DNA of 64,000 nucleotides from Deltaproteobacteria bacterium (GTDB lineage Bacteria; Bdellovibrionota; Bdellovibrionia; Bdellovibrionales; Bdellovibrionaceae): assembly GCA_013286585.1 (NCBI GenBank), contig JABDFK010000004.1, forward strand, positions 26,469-90,468, in the 5' to 3' direction. The position numbers were made by a program, and so were the translations under genes. The notes below the pieces were generated by a model that saw nothing but the letters and a program-made list of their open reading frames with translations, had not been told where the DNA came from and did not search any database. Below are positions 61,241-64,000 of the stretch, piece after piece; within the stretch, counting starts at the first letter, position 1, and each line of letters opens with the position of its first letter.

Positions 61241-63457
61241 TCACGTCAGTGAATTGGAAAGCAGCATTTCGCGGTACTTCGGCAATGGCCAAAGATCGTT
61301 TGCCACGAGTGTCTCTGCATGGTCACAAGCTTTTCGCAATTTCTCTGCCGCGGGCTGAAGCACAGTCACGATTTCCTTCATGCGCTGCTCTTCATTGTGC
61401 TGCTGACGGGCCTTTGCCACCTTTTCATTGAAATCTTCTAGCGACGTCAGCACTGATTCGAAGGTCTCTTCGAATTCGGCCTTGCGACGGCCGTTGGCTT
61501 TTTTTAAACCGGCACTTTCAATGGATTTTTGAGTGCGCTCAAAGTGCAAAGACTGTTTCTCTAGTGCTGGAAGTATGTAGCTTTGCACCAGTTCAATCAG
61601 TGTGTCGTGTTCAAGATCCAAAGTTTTAATGTAGCGTTCGACATTGATGTGATAGCGACTGACCAACTCTTCAGCGGTGAAAACTTTAGTTTCAACCAAA
61701 AATTGAGTCGCTTTTTTATCTTTCATCACAGCCAGTGCGTCGACTGTGGTATTTAAAATAGGTAGGCCTCGTTTTTTCGCTTCCACTTTCCACTCATCGG
61801 AATATCCATTGCCATCGAAACGAATATTTTTGGATTTTTTCACGGTTTCGCGAATGAAATCCATGACCGCTTGATCACGGTTGGGTTTTGCCTTCAGCAT
61901 CTCCCTTAATAGGACCGTCGAGCGGGTGAATGAATAAGCCACGGCGGCATTCAAGATCGTCATTGGCACGGCCACATTGGCGGAAGAACCTACGGCGCGA
62001 AACTCAAATTTATTTCCAGTGAAGGCAAATGGGCTGGTGCGATTTCGATCGGTGTAGTCTTTTGAAATATTAGGGATTTTGCTGACGCCCAGATCGATCA
62101 GCTGTTGTTCGGTGGCCTTCAGCACTTTACCAGATTCGATAGAATCCAGAATTTCTTCTAGCATACTTCCCAAGAACGCCGAGATGATCGCCGGTGGTGC
62201 CTCGTTGGCTCCTAAGCGATGATCATTTCCCGGAGCTGCGATCGAAGCACGCAACATATCCGAGTGATCATGCACAGCCTGCAGCACGACCGCCAGAACT
62301 GCCAAGAAGCGCAAGTTTTGATGAGGAGTGTGTCCAGGCTCCAAAAGATTTTCGCCTTTGTCGTTGGCGATGCTCCAGTTGTTGTGTTTACCGCTGCCGT
62401 TGATTCCGGCAAATGGCTTTTCATGCAGCAAACAAACAAATCCATGTTTCAAAGCCACGCGTTTGAGCACTTCCATGGTCAGTGTATTGTGATCGGCAGC
62501 AATATTCACATCTTCAAAGATGGGCGCCAATTCAAACTGGCTGGGCGCGACCTCATTATGGCGAGTCTTTACCGGAATTCCCAGTTTGAAAAGTTCATGT
62601 TCACTGTCTTGCATGAAATTTTTCACCCGCGAAGGAATGGAGCCAAAGTAATGGTCTTCCAACTGCTGACCGCGGGCGGAAACTGCGCCCAGCAAAGTTC
62701 GGCCAGTCATATAGATGTCCGGGCGCTGAGCCACGAACGCGCGATCGATCAAGAAGTACTCTTGTTCGGCACCGAGCGTGCAAGAAATTTTCTTCACATC
62801 GATATCGCCAATTAATTTCAAAAACTCACAAGCGGCATCAGAAACACTTTCCACAGAGCGCAAAAGTGGCGTTTTATTGTCCAGCGCCTGACCGTGATAT
62901 CCGAAAAAGACCGTCGGAATGCAAAGTGTTCGCTCTTGCTCATCCTCAACGATGAAAATAGGAGAAGACGGATCCCAGGCCGTGTAACCACGAGCCTCAA
63001 AAGTAGAGCGCATACCACCACTCGGGAAACTAGAAGCATCAGGCTCACCTTGGATCAACTGACCGCCAGTGAATCTTTCGATCACGCGCAGCTCAGAGTG
63101 ATAGGTATGTTGAATCGAAATAAAGGCATCATGTTTCTCTGCGGTGGAGCCAGTCATCGGTTGAAACCAGTGACAAAAGTGAGTCACACCTTTAGAAACG
63201 GCCCACTCTTTGATCGCCATCGCCACAGCTTCAGCGGTTTCTTTATTCAGTTTTTTGCCATTTTCTAGAGTTTTTAATAAAGAGGAGTAAGCTTCTTTAG
63301 GAAGCTTCTCTCGCATGTGAGCCAGCCCAAAAGTCATGCAACCAAAATACTCAGAGATAGGCTTCTCGCGCCCATGCTCATCTTTCAGTTGTTGAATTTT
63401 TTTAGAGGGAGTAGTGACAGCAGTTTTAAACGCGGCGGTACGATCTTGAACGGACAT
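61241..63457 (-). CDS. glnN: type III glutamine synthetase (GlnN)
   Basis: Makes glutamine from glutamate and ammonia in the cytoplasm. The 738 residues are typical of GSIII, much longer than GSI (about 470). Seen are C-T-L-G-A-E-Q-E-Y-F-L-I (metal-binding Glu), K-T-R-H-N-E-V-A-P-S-Q-F-E, G-I-N-G-S-G-K-H-N-N-W-S and G-S-S-A-N-V-A-V-P, then the long C-terminal helical part. ATG 63457 with GGAT upstream is used; an upstream in-frame extension reaches the palindrome region and lacks family similarity. The coq4 start follows the stop directly. Confidence 0.95.
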   Translation of the reverse strand: MSVQDRTAAFKTAVTTPSKKIQQLKDEHGREKPISEYFGCMTFGLAHMREKLPKEAYSSLLKTLENGKKLNKETAEAVAMAIKEWAVSKGVTHFCHWFQPMTGSTAEKHDAFISIQHTYHSELRVIERFTGGQLIQGEPDASSFPSGGMRSTFEARGYTAWDPSSPIFIVEDEQERTLCIPTVFFGYHGQALDNKTPLLRSVESVSDAACEFLKLIGDIDVKKISCTLGAEQEYFLIDRAFVAQRPDIYMTGRTLLGAVSARGQQLEDHYFGSIPSRVKNFMQDSEHELFKLGIPVKTRHNEVAPSQFELAPIFEDVNIAADHNTLTMEVLKRVALKHGFVCLLHEKPFAGINGSGKHNNWSIANDKGENLLEPGHTPHQNLRFLAVLAVVLQAVHDHSDMLRASIAAPGNDHRLGANEAPPAIISAFLGSMLEEILDSIESGKVLKATEQQLIDLGVSKIPNISKDYTDRNRTSPFAFTGNKFEFRAVGSSANVAVPMTILNAAVAYSFTRSTVLLREMLKAKPNRDQAVMDFIRETVKKSKNIRFDGNGYSDEWKVEAKKRGLPILNTTVDALAVMKDKKATQFLVETKVFTAEELVSRYHINVERYIKTLDLEHDTLIELVQSYILPALEKQSLHFERTQKSIESAGLKKANGRRKAEFEETFESVLTSLEDFNEKVAKARQQHNEEQRMKEIVTVLQPAAEKLRKACDHAETLVANDLWPLPKYREMLLSNSLT

Positions 63458-63491
63458 AAAGGGATCCTTTCGTTGACCTCTGATAAAAACA

Positions 63492-63614
63492 AGGGTGTGC
63501 TGCAAAATGACCGGATCCTTCGTTGATCGGTCGTTCACTTGTGCGGCGTGCGGGTAGCACGCCTCCGCGTTCACTCCCTCTCGCCTCGGCTGCGATCATT
63601 TTGCAGCACACCCT
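63492..63614. repeat. long palindromic element C: 19-bp arms around a structured core
   Basis: AGGGTGTGCTGCAAAATGA (63492-63510) is the perfect reverse complement of 63596-63614. The 85-base core contains a GACCG/CGGTC stem, a 7-bp GGCGTGC/GCACGCC hairpin (63545-63563), and CGTTCACT twice (63532-63539, 63568-63575). Architecture resembles elements A and B, but the core differs. It lies upstream of the glnN start. Confidence 0.85.
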
Positions 63615-63916
63615 AAAAGTTTCATTCAGAAGTAAAGATACATGTTCCTATCGAAACCCAATTGCTTCAATAAGTTTGACTCAGTCTAGATGAAGGCCGA
63701 CGGACCTGACTAGCGAAAAGTTGAGTCCTGGCTCTGTGCGCGGGCTTCGCCATTGGGGTTGAGGTGGGTTGATGTCTCAATGCAGTGGGGCTCCGGAAAG
63801 CGTGACGCGTTTTTTTAATGTACTCATTAAAAAATTCCGCGTGAACCCAAGGAGGGGTGGGCCCCGGAATTAAAGCCAAACCACCCCCAAAATCCACCCG
63901 TGTTTACAAGGAAGAC
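63615..63916. other. intergenic region, no gene recognised
   Basis: About 300 bp between element C and the gene at the right edge. An open minus-strand frame (63667-63897) has an unconvincing composition and no ribosome-binding site. It holds one AT-rich palindrome (63805-63842) and the GC-rich inverted stretch GGGGTGG/CCACCCC near 63860-63890, which may end the edge gene's transcript. Confidence 0.5.
63805..63842. repeat. AT-rich palindrome with ACGCG/CGCGT ends
   Basis: TTTTTTAATG (63811-63820), a TACT loop and CATTAAAAAA (63825-63834) form a perfect 10-bp stem, enclosed by ACGCG (63805-63809) and CGCGT (63838-63842). Confidence 0.65.
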
Positions 63917-64000
63917 CTATTCCTCGTCTTCCTCTTCTTCTTCCTCGTCCTCATCATCCTAAAACATTTTGAGCGCTTTTAAATTGGCATCGCTATTGCT
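63917..64000 (-). CDS. C-terminus of an unknown protein with acidic tail interrupted by TAG
   Basis: Reading leftward from the window edge, the minus strand codes S-N-S-D-A-N-L-K-A-L-K-M-F, then TAG at 63959-63961. The same frame continues as thirteen purely Asp/Glu residues to a second TAG at 63917-63919. Acidic tails of this sort are usually genuine, so the first stop looks like a recent nonsense change (GAG to TAG) that removes the tail. The body of the gene is outside the window; function unknown. Confidence 0.6.

Noticed and set aside
63690..63720. GTCAGGTCCG on the minus strand, similar to the SRP RNA core
   Set aside because: The following bases are TCGGCC, not GAAGGAAGCAGC, and no paired helix 8 structure can be drawn.
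63667..63897. 76-aa open frame on the minus strand near the right edge
   Set aside because: No ribosome-binding site, Pro/Arg/Thr-rich random-looking composition, and interrupted by the palindrome at 63805-63842.

Overview
The window looks like a chromosomal segment of a Bdellovibrio-type predatory bacterium (Bdellovibrionota). The pointers are near-even base composition, very dense gene packing with many 1-4 bp start/stop overlaps, an unusually large load of exported, Cys-rich and lipoprotein genes of unknown function, a TIGR02147-type regulator in front of an exported-protein operon, a PrkA-YeaH-SpoVR block, a KirBac-like channel, a type III glutamine synthetase, and housekeeping genes of proteobacterial type. 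The species assignment is inference from gene content; no database search was possible.

Layout. 0-10 kb: the start of a lipoprotein gene running off the left edge, an exported protein, a 6S RNA on the minus strand (about 1622-1788), then xseA-xseB-ispA-patatin-like lipoprotein-pepP, a HAD phosphatase, and an acetyltransferase-like gene overlapping glpD. 10-18 kb: mreB, a sigma-region-4-like protein with an anti-sigma-like membrane partner, a sensor kinase, a TIGR02147 regulator coupled to an exported protein and a lipoprotein, and a decayed radC-like gene. 18-25 kb: LpoB-like lipoprotein plus a COG3014-like partner, two giant palindromic elements sharing one core, phaR, a pseudopilin-like protein, a TPR lipoprotein and a LolB-like lipoprotein. 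25-31 kb: prkA-yeaH-spoVR-yciH, a small exported Lys-rich protein and a KirBac-like channel. 31-38 kb: a methyltransferase and tadA divergent from the macromolecular synthesis operon rpsU-yqeY-dnaG-rpoD, then a CAU-anticodon tRNA. 38-55 kb: accessory region with secreted hypothetical proteins, a DsbA-like thioredoxin next to a two-component system, a toxin-antitoxin-like pair, an M13-like metalloprotease, an FAD/Rieske oxidoreductase with a DUF2231 protein, an acyltransferase, a lone XRE regulator, a SWIM/J-domain fusion and a papain-like secreted protease. 55-64 kb: two glycosyltransferases (GT4, GT17), pstSCAB, and coq4-glnA3 on the minus strand. At the right edge a minus-strand gene ends in an acidic tail interrupted by TAG.

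Working together: xseAB-ispA, rpsU-yqeY-dnaG-rpoD, prkA-yeaH-spoVR and pstSCAB are tightly coupled functional operons. LpoB-like and COG3014-like proteins probably act together at the outer membrane on cell-wall synthesis. The 38-55 kb stretch reads as a set of small, independently regulated envelope, secretion and regulator modules.

The most unusual signal is not a gene. The intergenic spaces hold several families of palindromic elements: two very long inverted repeats (20050-20191 and 20823-21054) share a conserved 63-65 nt core but have locus-specific arms that copy the neighbouring gene end or terminator in inverted form; a short family of units of the form CTAGCCA-hairpin-GTTTCG whose stems change while pairing is kept (31232-31319, 32933-32956); and three further hairpin types (215/56812, 9926/40239, 63492).
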